The position numbers were made by a program, and so were the translations under genes. From Diplosphaera chodatii (taxonomy: Eukaryota; Chlorophyta; Trebouxiophyceae; Prasiolales; Stichococcaceae): 64,000 bases of DNA. The notes under the pieces are model-generated. The model saw only the letters and a program-made list of their open reading frames with translations. It had not been told where the DNA came from and made no database searches. Numbering within the stretch: position 1 is the first letter of the stretch; each line of letters begins with the position of its first letter. Location of the stretch: positions 2,480,001-2,544,000 of the forward strand of contig JAALGY010000054.1 of the NCBI GenBank assembly GCA_032358165.1, read 5' to 3'. Shown one piece after another: positions 25,354 through 38,138 of the stretch.

Positions 25354-26151
25354 TGGCCAATATTGCTGATGCTACAGGTGGGCTGGAGACGCCCGAAGCT
25401 GATTTGATCGCAGGAAAGGACTGCAGGTGACTGGTAAGCCTGCACCCCAGCTGTCTGGGCCGTAATCAGCAAGCCAGTGATCGGCGCAGCACTGGAACTA
25501 GAGAGCCTCTGGCGCTTTTCTGATGCCGGCGCCAGGCAGCAGAGGATGCCGGATGCTAGCTATTAGAAGCAGCCAGTTCAGAAGCACGAATCTGTGTCGC
25601 CGGTGAACGAAAGTGCTGTGCCAGAGGCTGTTCGTAGTGTAGCCGCACAGTGCTCCTGCAAATCCTGTATGCCAGCCCCACTGGAAGAGCGCCTCATGCA
25701 CAGACCAGGACAGGAAAGCGCGACTGAAACTCAAGCAAACGCAGACGTGAGCGGACGACCGTATGTGGAAGTGAGGACTGCAACAACATGACATGCTGAC
25801 ATGCTGACGTGGTGTGCATGCTCAATATGACCTGCAGGACTGGTGCAGGCCCTGCTCTTGAAGATTGCACTTGCTGTACGTATCCAGTAGGAGTTCTCTG
25901 GGGAAAAGACAGCATGTTCACAGCGCTGGGCGCTGGCGTTCTGCCACGCAGCTGCGCCGCGCATGCGGACAAAGAACACAGTCTGTCAAGAGCTGGATCC
26001 TGCCCTGTAACACGATCCATCGGCACAGGTCCTCTACAGAGGTGACGATCCCTGTGTTTATATGTGTATTGCACCTTTGTTGACGCTGACGCCCTGACTC
26101 GAGATGCCAGCGCCAATCTCATCAGCATGATGCTGCCCAATGTGTCTGCAG
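25354..26151. other. Divergent region with possible 5' exon
   Basis: Lies between the PPP1R11 start and the first placed exon of the TMEM14/FAX gene. It must contain that gene's first exon, which I could not fix. An 8-bp direct repeat (GACATGCT twice) sits near 25792-25807. Confidence 0.4.
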
Positions 26152-27278
26152 GTGCCTTCTCCATCCGTCTGCCCCACTGGCTGGCGTACCCAGCGGTCGC
26201 ACCAGAGCTGCTCGGATCCCATCGTCCGCAGCAGGTTTGTGGATGCCGATTCTGGGTGCGATGAATGTTTCAAAAGCTATGCATGCTTGGGCATGCGGCC
26301 ATCTATGGACACCAACCGACGCGAGATGACATTGTGTCACAATGGCTCATCCAGATGTCTTCGGCTGTGATGCAGATGTTGGCGGCGGCGGCAGCGGCGG
26401 CGGCGGCAGGATTGGCGGCGGCGGCGATGGCGGCGATGGGTTCTCGGGTGACGACGGTGCTGGAGGGTGGGACGCCCGCCGCATCTGGACGCTCATCTAC
26501 GCGGTGTCGCTCATAAGTGCGATCAGCTTTGCCCTGCACGCCATGTCGTATGTCATTGCTATGATGCTGACATGGTCTCAGCTAGCATGGCGCAGTCAGC
26601 TGACGTCGCTACCTGCGCTGCACCGTTCACAGTGTGAGCCTATCGTTGCTGGATTCCGCAGGTGGTGGAGTGTATGCGTACCGAAAAAAGGGCAGCAAGG
26701 CCAGCCTGTATGCCAGCTCTGCGGTGAGCACTCAGCACCAGAGAGCCCGATGCCTACCAAGCAAAGCCGCATACGACATGCCGAACTGGGTCAGGAGCGC
26801 CCACGATAAAAACAGAGGATATCTCAGCACGCTGAAGTGCAGACGCTTGGCCCACAGGTGGGCTTCGCGCTGCTGGCAGCGGTGTGGCAGATGGGCACGT
26901 ACCCGCAGGCTGGCATGGGCATCGCGCTGGGTGAGGCACTCCCTGTTCACCTCACCGCCCCGCAGGCAGCTGCTCTTCCCTGCATAAGGCCGTTCTTACA
27001 CATCGTGCATGGCAGTGCCTCTTGACACATCAAGCAAAGGGTGTGCATGCCTGCATATTGAGCGCCTCCATTGTGGCGCCACCAGTCAGCGACTCGAATG
27101 CGCTTAGCGTTTGCATTCCGGCATAGACACAAGGCCTGTTTTTGACGCAGTCACGTCGGCAGCCCTGACAGCAGCCATGGGCAATCGCTACCGCAAGTCA
27201 CGCAAGTTCATGCCATCGGGCCTGGTGGCGCTGGTCTCGCTGGGATCGACCGCCTGGTACGCCAACTGGCCGCAGTGA
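26152..27278 (+). CDS. TMEM14/FAX-family membrane protein, likely plastid
   Basis: Exons placed: 26152-26234, 26376-26516, 26662-26723, 26858-26930, 27175-27278 (stop TGA). Phases close; the first exon with the start codon is not identified. The first placed exon gives a Ser/Ala/Arg/Pro-rich, transit-like stretch, followed by a Gly-rich linker (VGGGGSGGGGRIGGGGDGG) as in chloroplast FAX proteins. Then come the family segments: TM1 running into GGVYAYRKKGSKASL, TM2 VGFALLAAVWQMGTYP, and the conserved NRYRKSRKFMPSGLVALVSL with a final hydrophobic stretch ending NWPQ. Known FAX role: fatty-acid export across the plastid inner envelope; TMEM14 relatives are mitochondrial. Plastid location is inferred from the Gly-rich linker. 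Confidence 0.8.
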
Positions 27279-27790
27279 GCGGCCACCCTGCAGCAGAGCT
27301 GTGCAGCAGAGCGACTAGTCGCCTGGTACGCTGGTCAACCACGGTGAAGTGTACGTGCAGCACAATGTGAGAGAGAGCCCCAGCCGGGCATGGTGGCGTC
27401 GTAAAGGCAGCATGCAACAGGATGGCGTGTTGCACTGCTGGGGCTACCCCCTGTATATGGGAGCATATCAGACACACAGAACCACTATGTAAGTTTATGG
27501 TAGTCTCAATATGGTCGGTGCTGGGGATGCGCAGGATGTGGTTTGTTGTTCTCGACCCCTCATTGCTGCTCAGACTGCCTGCCTGATGAAAGGCATGCCG
27601 ATGCAGCCTGATCATGTGGCCAAGTGTGAGAAAGTGCGGCTCTGACTTTGTGCTGCCAGTGTTCCGTGGACACCAGCTGGAGAGAGGCTTGAGCGCATGT
27701 CTGAGGATGCATTACAGCATGAACCCAACAAGATCAGACCACAACGTCAAAATGCTCTGCATCCGAGCCTGGTTGCCGAAGCTGAGCAGC
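27279..27790. other. Intergenic, left border of the LRR array
   Basis: Convergent 3' ends of the TMEM14/FAX gene and LRR copy 1. No gene, terminal repeat or mobile-element boundary seen. Confidence 0.4.
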
Positions 27791-30700
27791 CTAATATTGG
27801 CCGAAACAAATCACCGGCACATGGCGGCCGTGCTGAGCCCGAAACGCCGCCTGCAGCTCCGTCCATACCGCCATATCCATCCCCGGGCACCTTCGCACGC
27901 TCAGCGAGGCAAGGCTGGCGATGCGGGGCAGCTGCGCGACCAGCTGCTTGGCCTCCAGGTCGGCCGTCCCCTTAAGCGAGATGTCCCGCAGCCGCCGGCA
28001 GCCGCTGAACGCCGCCAGCCCAGACCCTGCACAGTGCAAGCTCCCAATAGTACACGTTGCCAGTAGACTCAGTCGCCACTCACAGGAACGTTGAAAGCAG
28101 GAGTGTGGTATATAGAATCTGGACAGCTTGCTGTGATGCATCGTACGCTCGACTGCACTTTGAAACACATCTACATACCGCGAAACCCTGGCAGCGCCTT
28201 GCCCTCATGCACCGGGTCCCAGACGGCCGCCACCTCCAGCCACCTCAGGTCCGGCAGCGCAGCAGCCGCCGCCGCCACCTCCTCGTCAGACAGCGGCCCG
28301 TCGCAGTACAGCGACAGAGCCTGCAGGCCCGTGTTGCGCCCCACACCGCCGCCGCCGTCACATGCGCCAGGTTCGTCACCAGCGCTGCCGCCTGCGGCCC
28401 CCCCTCCGCTGCAGCCCAGCAGCTGCAGCTGCAGCGGCACGGACGCGCCGCCGGCTGGCCCCTGGCCCGGCGGCGCCAGCGGCTCTGTGCTGCTGCAGGG
28501 GGGGCTCTCCGTCCGGTCGATGTTCAGGTGCAGGCTGGTGAGGCGGGTCAGGCGCCCGATGGCGGCCTCGGCACCGCAGCCTGTGAGATCAAAGTTTGCA
28601 TGTCGAGTTGAGCTCGACTGGCCGTGCTGTGATACTACCATCTTATCAAGCCACAATGCCCACATAAGCAGAGGCACAGCATGGCTGTGGGTCTCGTGCT
28701 GCGGCGGCAAGGCACCAGCAGATGAATCCTGTAGCGGTGTGCCTCTAACTTGCACATAGGTGTATCGTTCCTGCCAGCAAGCAGCCATGCAGGGCACACG
28801 TGTAAGCCAAGAATGGCACCAGGCGACAGCATTGCAGCACTGCAGCACCGCCGCAGCAGCACGCTGCTTCCAGCTGTGGCTTGGGAAGCGGCGGCGAAAA
28901 GGATGGCAGAAGCAGTTTGGCTCGCCTGGCACTATATGCAGCTGCAGCTGCCGGAGCGGCACGTGTGCCGCCGCCAGAGCCCCGATCCAGCTGCCGGTGA
29001 CACCCTGATCTCACCTGCGACCAAGCAGCAAGAGGTGCCAAAGTACTATCTGCAGAGTGGAAGCTGGCGCTCGCATTGCAGGCGGAACCTGTCCCGACTG
29101 TGACGGCCGACTGCAGAACCATCTGGACACGAGGTTGCAGAAACATCTTTGCGAGCGAGTTAAACTTGAGAGGAGGCTGGTAGCTGGGCAGACATCCTGG
29201 CTGGGCGGCAGCAGGGACACATTGCGGATCAGGGAGGGCGCTGTAGCGTTTTGAACCCCGCACCTGGGACCGTCAGGCTGGTCAGGCGGCGCAGGGCCGA
29301 CAGCTGCGCCAGCCGCGCATCGCTGGCTGTGGCAGGGGATGCGAGCTGCAGCGCCCGCAGCCGCGTCAGCTGCGCGATGGCCCCAACCGCGTCCACCCAC
29401 CCATCGCCGTTTCCGTACTCCAGGCTGGTCAGCGCCGTCAGCGCCGCCAGGTGCCCAGCGTCCAGGTGCGACAACTGCAGGGGCAAGGTGAGATACAGGG
29501 GCCGGTCTTGAGTTGCATACCAGGTATCACTTGTTGGCAACGATGCACAGTGAACCTTATCCGGTGCAACATCCGTCATGCAGGATGCAAGCTGACCGGC
29601 GCAGTGACTGATGCGGGACAGCACACATGCACTCACCCACTGGTTTCCCCCCTGGAACAAGCACCATGCTCCCAGTACAACCACGCCGCAAGAGGGTTGT
29701 AGAGCACCGAGCAGAACCCGCACATCATCCATCATGTCGGTGGTGTCGAGCTTCCTGAGCGTCCCGGCCGCGGGCCCCAGCGCCGCCAGCAGCTCGCCGC
29801 CGCCCTGCACCCCATGCAGCGACACGTCCTCCGCCACGACCGCCGCCTGCAGCACCCGCGCCAGAGCGCCCCGGCACCTGCACATACATTAGCCCGATGC
29901 GGTGGCCCAGCACCACACGCGTCTTGTACAAGTTAAGCCCATCCCTGGCCTGGGCGGCGGGAGGTGGAGGGTCCCGCTTCTGTGCTGCAGAGTGACGGCC
30001 ACTGTTGGCAGCGACGACTGTCACAACTGCGCGACTGACACCCTGCGCCGCGCGACTCACGAGCTCAGGTGCAGCACACGCAGGCGCCTCGCGACCGTCG
30101 CCAGCCTGGCCGCGGCATCCGCTGTGATGTCACACGCGGTCAGCCGCAGCTCCCGGATGCTGTCGTACGGCGCGGCCGCCTCCAACACGCCACCCTTGCC
30201 ATACCTGCGCACATTGAGACGCAAATGCAGTGGGGATCCTGTCTACTGATGTAGATTATCAGTTCAATGTCTTGCCACACGCCAGGAATTTGCTGTGTGT
30301 ACATGCATGCTCGTGGAGAAGCGTTTGCGTTCCGACGGCTGCAGAAGCAGCTTTCGGCCGAGCATGAGGCAGGGCAGCCAGGCACCAGCAAGCGGCGGCA
30401 CCTGCGCCACACCGGCGGCAGCCAGCCCATCAGCTCCAGGGCCGCCAGGCGGCGGATGCCCCGCAGCGGATGCCCAATCGGTTGCTCCTCGTCCGCATCG
30501 GCGCCCGGTTCGCCGTGAAATGAGACCTGCGTCCCAGCATTTCAGGTGAACAGGGAAGTGAACTGTTTTCCGATAGCTTAAACAACGTTCAAGTCAGCCA
30601 CAAAGTGGTATGATGACGACCCTACCAGTACGCTAAAATTTTGCCGAGAGGTTCAGTTCCAAACCCGCTGCAGCCCATGGAGCAAGTGCATGCAGGAAGC

Positions 30701-32742
30701 AAGCTGCCATGCTGACAGCAGGCAGCAGCATACACATCCCGCGAGATGTGCCGAACCGGGAGATGAGCAGGTGGTGGTGTGCAGCAGCTTGCCGCAGGGA
30801 CCACAAGCCAGCAGCAATGCAGGGAGCCAGTGGCTATGACACCAGGCCTGAAGCCTGGCACCCTGCGCTGGCAGAGTTGCTGTCCGGCACCTGTGGCAGT
30901 TGCCGGCGGCCTGTGCTGCAGCCTGCGCGTGTGCGCATGCCAAACAGCCCTCCAGAACTCGAATGTGAGGCCGTGTGCAGCCACCAGGGTGTCACCATGG
31001 GTTCAGGGTTTAGGGCATCACCGCGACGTGGGCGCCCAGCCGCAGCCACTTGAGCCGGTCGTCGGACAGGCTGACCGACAGGAACAGCCGCTCCAGGCCC
31101 GTCAGCGAGTTGAGCGCCGCCAGCTCCGTCGGTGATGTGACCTGCGCAGCGAACAAGCGCCCAGTCTGTCATGGTTGGCGTACGTCAAGCACCTCTGCAG
31201 AGCGCCACGCGCGGCCAACGCCAAAGGCTGCTAGATGCGTGGCCGAGCATGATGAACAAGCCTGCGATTCCGGGCTGTGCCAGCATATTCCTACTGTTGC
31301 GGTCTGAATGGAAGCGCCATCCACAAGCTTCTGCAGCCAGATGAACAGAGATGCAACCCTGGCCCTAGACATACCAGATCATTGGGCGGGTCAGGCTGCA
31401 GCGCCAGGGACCGCAGCTCCGGCAGCCGCGGCGCCAGCGCCGCCACACCAGCAGCGACACCCAGGTCCAGGTGCGTCAGCCGCGACAGGCTCGCAAAGTG
31501 CGCCACATCTGCAGCGGCAGGGACCCAGCCGTCTGGAACCCAGGGGCTCTGCCGGGCTTTCGCTGCCAGGTCTGACGCTGCGGCGGGAACTCAGACCCGT
31601 GCTCAGCACATCTAGCACAAACGTCAGTTTGAACAGGCACAAGCGGTGCTCTGCTGCAGAAACGTCGTGCATGGCAAAGTTGACAACACACACCGATATA
31701 CATCACCTTCATGGAACTGAGGCAAACATAGCTTTGACTCAACCAGCTCCCGGGCTGCGGTCTGCAGCGGTGCAGCGGCCCCCACCTGCCGCCGGCAGCC
31801 AGGCGCTGTGCGCGTCAGCAAGTGCGAGCGACCGCAGCGCCGTCAGCCGCGGCAGCACGGCGACCAGCGTGCCGTTGTGGCTTTCGTGCGCGTCCCGCAG
31901 CGTGAGGCCCGTCAGCCCGCTGAGCCGCGTCCAGTCCTCCAGCTGCATGTCCTCAAACATCCTGCAGCAGCATACTCAGTTGCTGTGCATGTCCTTACTG
32001 TTGTCTTGTGTCTGTGGACTTGCCTACAGACAGCAGGAAACAGATGCTCTGGGTCATGGGGTGCTAGTTTGCCAGGGCGTGTGGCCGCGGAGCTGTCTGG
32101 CGGGTTGCAGCACTCCTCCGAAGACGCCTTGGTGTGACGCACAGCAGGCACTGGACAGGGTCAAGTCACGTTGCACAGGGCTGTGCATAGGCGTGCAAAG
32201 GACTGCTCCATGCGCATGCAGGTTGAAGTGGGCCGGTGCTGTAATTTGCTCACGGCATGTCGAGGGCGCGCAGGCGTGGCAGCGCCGCCAGTGCCTCTAT
32301 CGTTGCGGTGACAGCTTCCGGACAGATCCGCTGCAACGTGATGCTTTGAAGGCCTGCGGAACGTGCACAAGTCGGTGGTTGACCGGTTGATCGTTGATCC
32401 CCAGCCCTGCCTTGATGCCGCTGCGCAGCATGTGCAACAGCAAGTGGCAGACCTGCAGCTGCAGGACTGCGTTAACACACAGTACAGTATGCAAAGCTCA
32501 CCCTTGCAGCGGCGTGTGGTGCTGCGGAGCTCATCAGCATCTATGTTGGCATGGAGTTTGGCGTGCGATACACTGGCATCCGCGGCGGATCGCAGCGCAT
32601 GGCACACGCTGCGCAGGGCCGCGACGCCGTCCAGCCTCGGCTCGTGCTGCAGGTCGTGCTGCTGCACGTGACGCACAATGCAGCCCAGCACATCTGCTGG
32701 CAGGTCGATCAGCGTCATGCCTGCCGCTGCTGGAACTGCCAT
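27791..32742 (-). CDS. F-box/LRR protein, array copy 1
   Basis: First exon 32742-32502 (F-box-like: MTLIDLPADVLGCIVRHVQ, then VAALRSVCHALRSAAD). Then 32353-32254, 31961-31786, 31508-31375 and 31141-31022 (LRR groups such as WTRLSGLTGLTLRDAH and FASLSRLTHLDLGVA), followed by exons around 30400, 30170, 29870 and 29440 (ELRLTACDITADAAARLATV; VAEDVSLHGVQGGGELLAAL; LSHLDAGHLAALTALTSLEYG) and one near 28980. The C-terminal exon is split in two, 28580-28179 and 28026-27791, by an intron other copies lack. The exon near 28980 has GC instead of GT at its donor (CCAG|GCGAGC). Probable role: SCF ubiquitin-ligase receptor with the LRR arc as ligand surface; this is inferred from architecture. No transmembrane or signal segment. 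Confidence 0.8.
30999..31015. repeat. Degenerate telomere-like repeat, copy 1 intron
   Basis: GGGTTCAGGGTTTAGGG, starting just inside the intron after the exon that ends at 31022. Confidence 0.75.
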
Positions 32743-32872
32743 GACGGCGCTGCCAGCCAGGGAAGCGTCTGAAGCAGTTGGCAGGATTGTGTGCTGATTA
32801 ACAATCCATCTCGCGCAATTGATGATGGGAGCAAATTGAAGTGATTGGATCATGCCAGACAAGGGTTAGCAC

Positions 32873-32905
32873 GCTGACCTGGCTAGTATGTTATGTGGTA
32901 CAAAT
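32873..32905 (-). promoter_or_regulatory. Array upstream module, copy 1
   Basis: Minus strand TTGTACCACATAAC followed by AGCCAGGTCAGC; about 131 bases before the ATG at 32742. Confidence 0.6.
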
Positions 32906-33365
32906 GTACTGTTGCACCAAATGCAGGTACATGTTTCAACGATGCAGACTCAGTCTGCGGGGGCAGCACGTCCGATGTGGTGACTAACTCTCATATCACA
33001 GCTGCCAGACTGCATCCGCTGATGGTGGAAGCAGCACACACTGGCAGCACTGGTTGGCTGCGAGACGACACGTGTGTTGCTTCATCACCGCTAACAGCAG
33101 CATGGTTGCCTCCGCATGCGGGTGATTGAGCGAGCATGAGTTGCGACATTTGCAAATATCACTTTCGGCTTGGAACATCTGATGGCAGTGGCAGGACAAG
33201 AAACTTGATGCCGGCCGCCGACACTGCCACCCTATATTGTGGCAGGTGCCGTTGCTGTGCTGCCCCTGCAGCACCCTAGTGCATGTGCTTGCAGCCTTGC
33301 ATGCTAATGGCATGTCTCTGTACTGCTACACATCACTCCTAGCACTAAGGATAGGAACTTCAACT

Positions 33366-36300
33366 TTAAACAACTTCAACTTGCAGGTGGCGCCCATGCC
33401 TGGCCTGAAATGCCGCCTGCAAGTCCTTTGTGTCACTGCTGCCCACCCTGGGGCAGGTGTCAAGCAGCAGGCTAGCGAGGCTCCCGATGTGCGGCAGCTG
33501 CTCCACCAGGTGCTGCCCCTCCACATCGCTGCAACCCACCAGGGTGATGGAATGCAGACGTTGGCAGGCGCTGTATGCGGCCAATCCAGTGCCACACAGG
33601 CCCTGCAGCCCGCCACCAGCCTTTGTGCTGACGCCAAATATGTCCAGTCGCCTCACCTCCGGAAGCGCCGCAGCAGCAGCCGCCACCTCGCTGTCTGACA
33701 GCCTTCCCTTGCATTCCAGGGTCAGCTCCTGCAAACCGATGGTGCCAGCCGCAGCCGAGGCGCCGCTAGTTTTGCTTGCTGCACTGCCGCAGCCCAGCAG
33801 CTGCAACTGCAGCTGTGGAAGCTGGTCGCTGTCAGGCCTGCGCTGCATCTGCTGCTTGCTATGGAGATTGTCTGCGGGCAGCGGTGTGCCCACGAACAGC
33901 TGCAGGCTGGTGAGGCGGGACAGCCGGCCGATGGCGGCCTCGGCGCCACACCCTGCAGCGGGCATCTTGATATGAGCCACGCAGCTGTCCACCAGCTGCT
34001 TAGGCGGGTCCACAACATGTCCAATCCGAGTTCGTGCAGCTGATTATCGGTGTTCACTCCTAGACTGCACTGATGGCTCATTGGTGTAGCAGCACAGCCC
34101 AGCAGAGGACAATGGTGCAGCTGGCAAGGGCAACAGGCCGGTCTCCCCAAACCCCATACATAGCACAGGCTTACCAGGCACCATGGCGCCAGTAACGTCA
34201 CGCAGCGGCACGCGGGCTGCCGCCAATGGATCCAGCCAGGTGCCAGCCACCCTTGCTTTCCGGCCTGCGTAAGCAATCGTTCTTACTCCTTTCACGCAGA
34301 AGGACTTTTTTTGCTCTCATGGGGTCTATGCACGAACCCTGTGAACCGTATGTACCCAACACAGAAAGGTGGCATCATTGATCGTGGGGCAGGCTATAAC
34401 CAGTAGCACTGCAAGATGCTTCTGTCCCTATGTGTGGTCATGTGGGTTTTGATGATGCTGGCCAACACGGACATACAATACGTGACATGAAACTGTAGCA
34501 GGACCAAGTCTCATCGGGAGTCCTTGCCAAATGTGTGCCTGACATCGTGCCTGTGCCAGAACGCATGGATGGTTGCGATCACCTCATGGACAACATGCGA
34601 CCAGCATAAGCAAAGCCCCACCTGTGAGTGTGGTCAAGCCACGCAGCGTTGAGAGCTCCGCAAGCTGCGCATCGTCAAAGTCAGATGCGTTCTCCAGTTC
34701 CAGCTCGCGCAGCCGTGTGAGCTTTGCAACTGCACCAAAGGCGTCTGCTGAACCGTCTTGGCGGCCATAGCACAGGCTCGTCAGCCCTGACAGCGCTGCC
34801 AGGTGCTCTGCGTCCGAAGCCAGCAGCTGCAAAGGGGACAGCAGACCCTCACCCCGAAGATCAGGCATCTGATGCTGCATCAAGCATCAGATGCTTAAGC
34901 CACGTCACGGCACGTCACAGGCATGCCTCTACGGCGGCTGTAGGCATGACATGGGCCAGCCATGACGAGGGCTAGGGTGAGGCTTTGCAAGGAGCTATGC
35001 TGAGAAAATGATCACGCTGCATGCATTGCCAGGCATATGAAGCGCTCCTTGGTAGCGCTTGATGACCAAATCTGTGTTTTCAATGCTCATCACAACTTGT
35101 CACTGCTCATGACAACACAGGGTCGCCAACGATGAGCTGTTCAGTCCTCCCCACCTGACCCGACATGCCGGTGATATCAAGAGTTCTGAGGGTCCGGGCC
35201 GCGAGGCTCAGCGCCACCAGCAGCTCGCCGCCGCCCTTTGCCCCCTGCAGCGAAATGTCTTCTGCCGCAACTGCTGCATGCAGCAGCAGCGCCAAATTCC
35301 CATGGCACCTGCATGATGAGTAGGTGTTGGCACAGCGTCAGGACTCAGAACGTGACAGCACACTTTGAGCCTGGTTGAGATCAACTACTAGCAGTGGAGC
35401 CGTGGTGACAAACTTGGTCGACTTGAGGGCCGCCCACAGCAACCATAGAGCTCCACCTGCAATCAACACGGTCGGCGGCCTGCTGCCTGTTCAGCTGTTT
35501 TAGCTTGCAAGAGCTTTACTCGCTGAGTGTGGCTCACCGCACCAGGTGCAGCACGCGCAGGCGCCCAATGACTGCTGCCAAGTCGGCCACAACACCGGCC
35601 GTCACTCTGTACGAATACAGCCGCAGCTCCCGCAGGGTGTTGCACGGTGATACCGCCCGCAGAAGGTCTTCACGCTTTGGCTGCCTGAAGTGCCGCGACA
35701 GCGTTCAGTGCTCAGGATCGTGTTTGGCAGTGCTCGGCTGGCTGCCGCTGAGGGCAGGTCTCCTGAAGCAAACCCCTCACGAGCGGCTGCATGGTGGGGG
35801 CTATGTAGCGACGCTGCTCCCTACTACACGACCTCATGCATAGCCTACACATCCCACCCACTGCGACACCTGAAGGGCGCGTCTGACGGCCAGGGCACCA
35901 GATCCAGCGCTGCCTGGCGGCTGACACCCTGTAGCGCCGCCAAGTGGCACACACCCTGCAGCGGCAGGATGGCGTACTGCCATCGGGAGGTCCTGCAGGC
36001 ATCGCCTACGCCGTCTTGATTGCGAGGCGGGACCTGCAGAGCGGCTGCAGGCCGTCAGCCTAGAGGCAGACGACATTTTGGCATTGTTTACGCATTTTGG
36101 CATAATGTTGTGCAGCAGCCTGCATCAGGGTTGGCAACATGCCGCATAAAATCTATGCTAGCTGATGGCTGTAGAGCGGTTCATCCTGGCACAATAAGGC
36201 AGCTCTCATGCGGCACAATTTGGCTCCATGTCGACCATGAACGACCTAGCAAATGGGTGTGCTTTGCATGCTTGACATCGGATCATCACCTTGCTGTCAC

Positions 36301-37722
36301 TGCAGAGTGTCAGCTGCGCTCTGCTATAGCTGATGGGGTTGGTTTCAAGAGACAGCCGTCTCAGCCGTGTCAGGGAAAGCAAGGACGACAGTTGGCTCAG
36401 ATCGCTCAGTGCGGTGACCTGCAAAAAAACATGATCAGGACCCCTCACGCAGTTGAAGTTGGCAATGTCATGCTGCAATGCCCACATTGCAGTGCTGTAT
36501 ACTACGTGAAATACACAAAGGCAGACCCCACCGCCTGCAGGCTAATTTACCTGGGCGGCACTTGCTGTAGCCGCTGTGTGCAAGAGGTGCAGCGTCAAAG
36601 ACTGCAGGTTAGGCAGCTGCGATGCCGCAACTGGAACGCCCATGGTATCAAGATTGAGGTGAGTCAGCTGCGACAGTTTCCCCAAGTGCAAGTCTGCGTT
36701 GTCAGGGAATGCAGGTGGGCGCACATGTGGGCGACTGCAATTCTGGGACAGGGATTAATCAGGTAATAAATCGCGACACCACGAGAGCAGTTTGCACAGG
36801 TCTGCTGACTGCATGCCCACCTCGACCTGCAGCCGGCACCCAGGTGTCTGGGAGCTCGAGCGACTGTAGCGCCGTCAGCCGCGGCAGCATGGCCAGCAGC
36901 ATGCCATCGTGGCTGTCGCGTGTGTTTAGACGCAGTGTCAGGCCTGTCAGCCCGCTGAGCTGTGTCAAGTACTCCGGCTGTATGTCATCGGATATCCTAC
37001 ATGTACAGGCAAGGAAGAGGTCTGCAATGATGCAGCTGCATCTGGGCGACAGCAGCCCCGGGGCGGGGTCAATACATTTGTACTGCGTGGAGTATTGAAT
37101 GCGCTTGCAACGTGAGATACATGACTTTTTGACGATGCAGCAGTAAGCCAGTTTTCTTCACGGTGTTGTATCGTCTGTGCTGCATGTCGTTTCATGGGTT
37201 TGAATACATGGCGAAGTTGCTGCTGCGAAATCGCTCACAGTATATCCAGGGAGCGCAGGTGTGGCAAACCCAAAAGCGCCTCCAACATTGGACCTGCGGC
37301 TTCAGGGTACACTTGCTGCAGCCTGACAGTGTGCAGCCCTGCGACAGTGTAACAGAGGGGTTGCAACGAAAAGAGCGCTTTCTTGCTTGTCAATGCACAC
37401 ATTTGCAGCACAGGAAGGCTGCGCAAAAACTGCATCAGATGACATCCAATGCTATACGGTGCTTGGAACGGAATATGTCACCTGTACAGCGGCGGATGAT
37501 GCTGCGCAGCTCGTGCACGTCCACATTGATATGGAACGTAGCGTGTGTCAAAACAAAGTCTACAGTATGGCGTAGCGAGCGGCACACACTGCGCAGAGCT
37601 GCGACATCGTCCAGCTTCTGGCCACGCTGCCAGGCGTCCTGCTGTATGTGCTGCACAACACAGCTGAGCACGTCCGTCGGGAGACCCATGAATGTCATAC
37701 ACGGTGCTGCTTGATGTCCCAT
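33366..37722 (-). CDS. F-box/LRR protein, array copy 2
   Basis: ATG at 37722. First exon 37722-37482 has the F-box-like FMGLPTDVLSCVVQHIQQ and VAALRSVCRSLRHTVD. LRR exons follow in the array's standard order: TVRLQQVYPEAAGPMLEALLG; YLTQLSGLTGLTLRLN; LGKLSQLTHLNLDT; SSLLSLTRLRRLSLET; YAILPLQGVCHLAALQGV; LRELRLYSYRVTAGVVADL; EDISLQGAKGGGELLVAL; EHLAALSGLTSLCYG. The single C-terminal exon 33952-33366 holds ECKGRLSDSEVAAAAAALPE and a run of Cys-bearing LRRs ending HGRHLQVEVV. All recognised exons are open. I could not fix every internal splice site. Function as for copy 1, by inference. Fast divergence between copies sits mainly in the LRR loops. Confidence 0.8.
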
Positions 37723-37865
37723 GATGGTGCTGGAATCAGTACAGTGCATGCACTTGCCTGCGCTGCAGCTATGCGGTGCACATTGTACGTATCATGCGAT
37801 CATGAGAAGTCTGCGATGAGCATCCGAGTGCAAAGTCGGGCACTGATCAACGTCCCTGCATGCAT

Positions 37866-37898
37866 GCTGACCTGGCTTGCATGTCTGGTACAACTTGC
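37866..37898 (-). promoter_or_regulatory. Array upstream module, copy 2
   Basis: Minus strand AAGTTGTACCAGACATG followed by AAGCCAGGTCAGCATGC; about 144 bases before the ATG at 37722. Confidence 0.6.
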
Positions 37899-38138
37899 AA
37901 CAACAGTGCAGGTACCGCCCATCGTGTGTGCATGATCAACCTCGAAGCACCACAACCAGACTGCATAGGGGTTCCGGTTTGAGCACGAACCCCCTACCTG
38001 GCTATGCTGGTTTGCACTAATGGCAAGGCCGCACAGTGCTGCACAATTTGATGCCGGTCGCCACAATTGGTAATGACCCTCTGTTCGTGCGTTTGCCATT
38101 GCAGCTCCGCTGCAGGTGTAGCACCCCTTTTGCAATTG

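Noticed and set aside
26376..26480. GGC-rich stretch as a microsatellite
   Set aside because: It lies in frame inside a coding exon and encodes the Gly-rich linker expected for FAX-type proteins.
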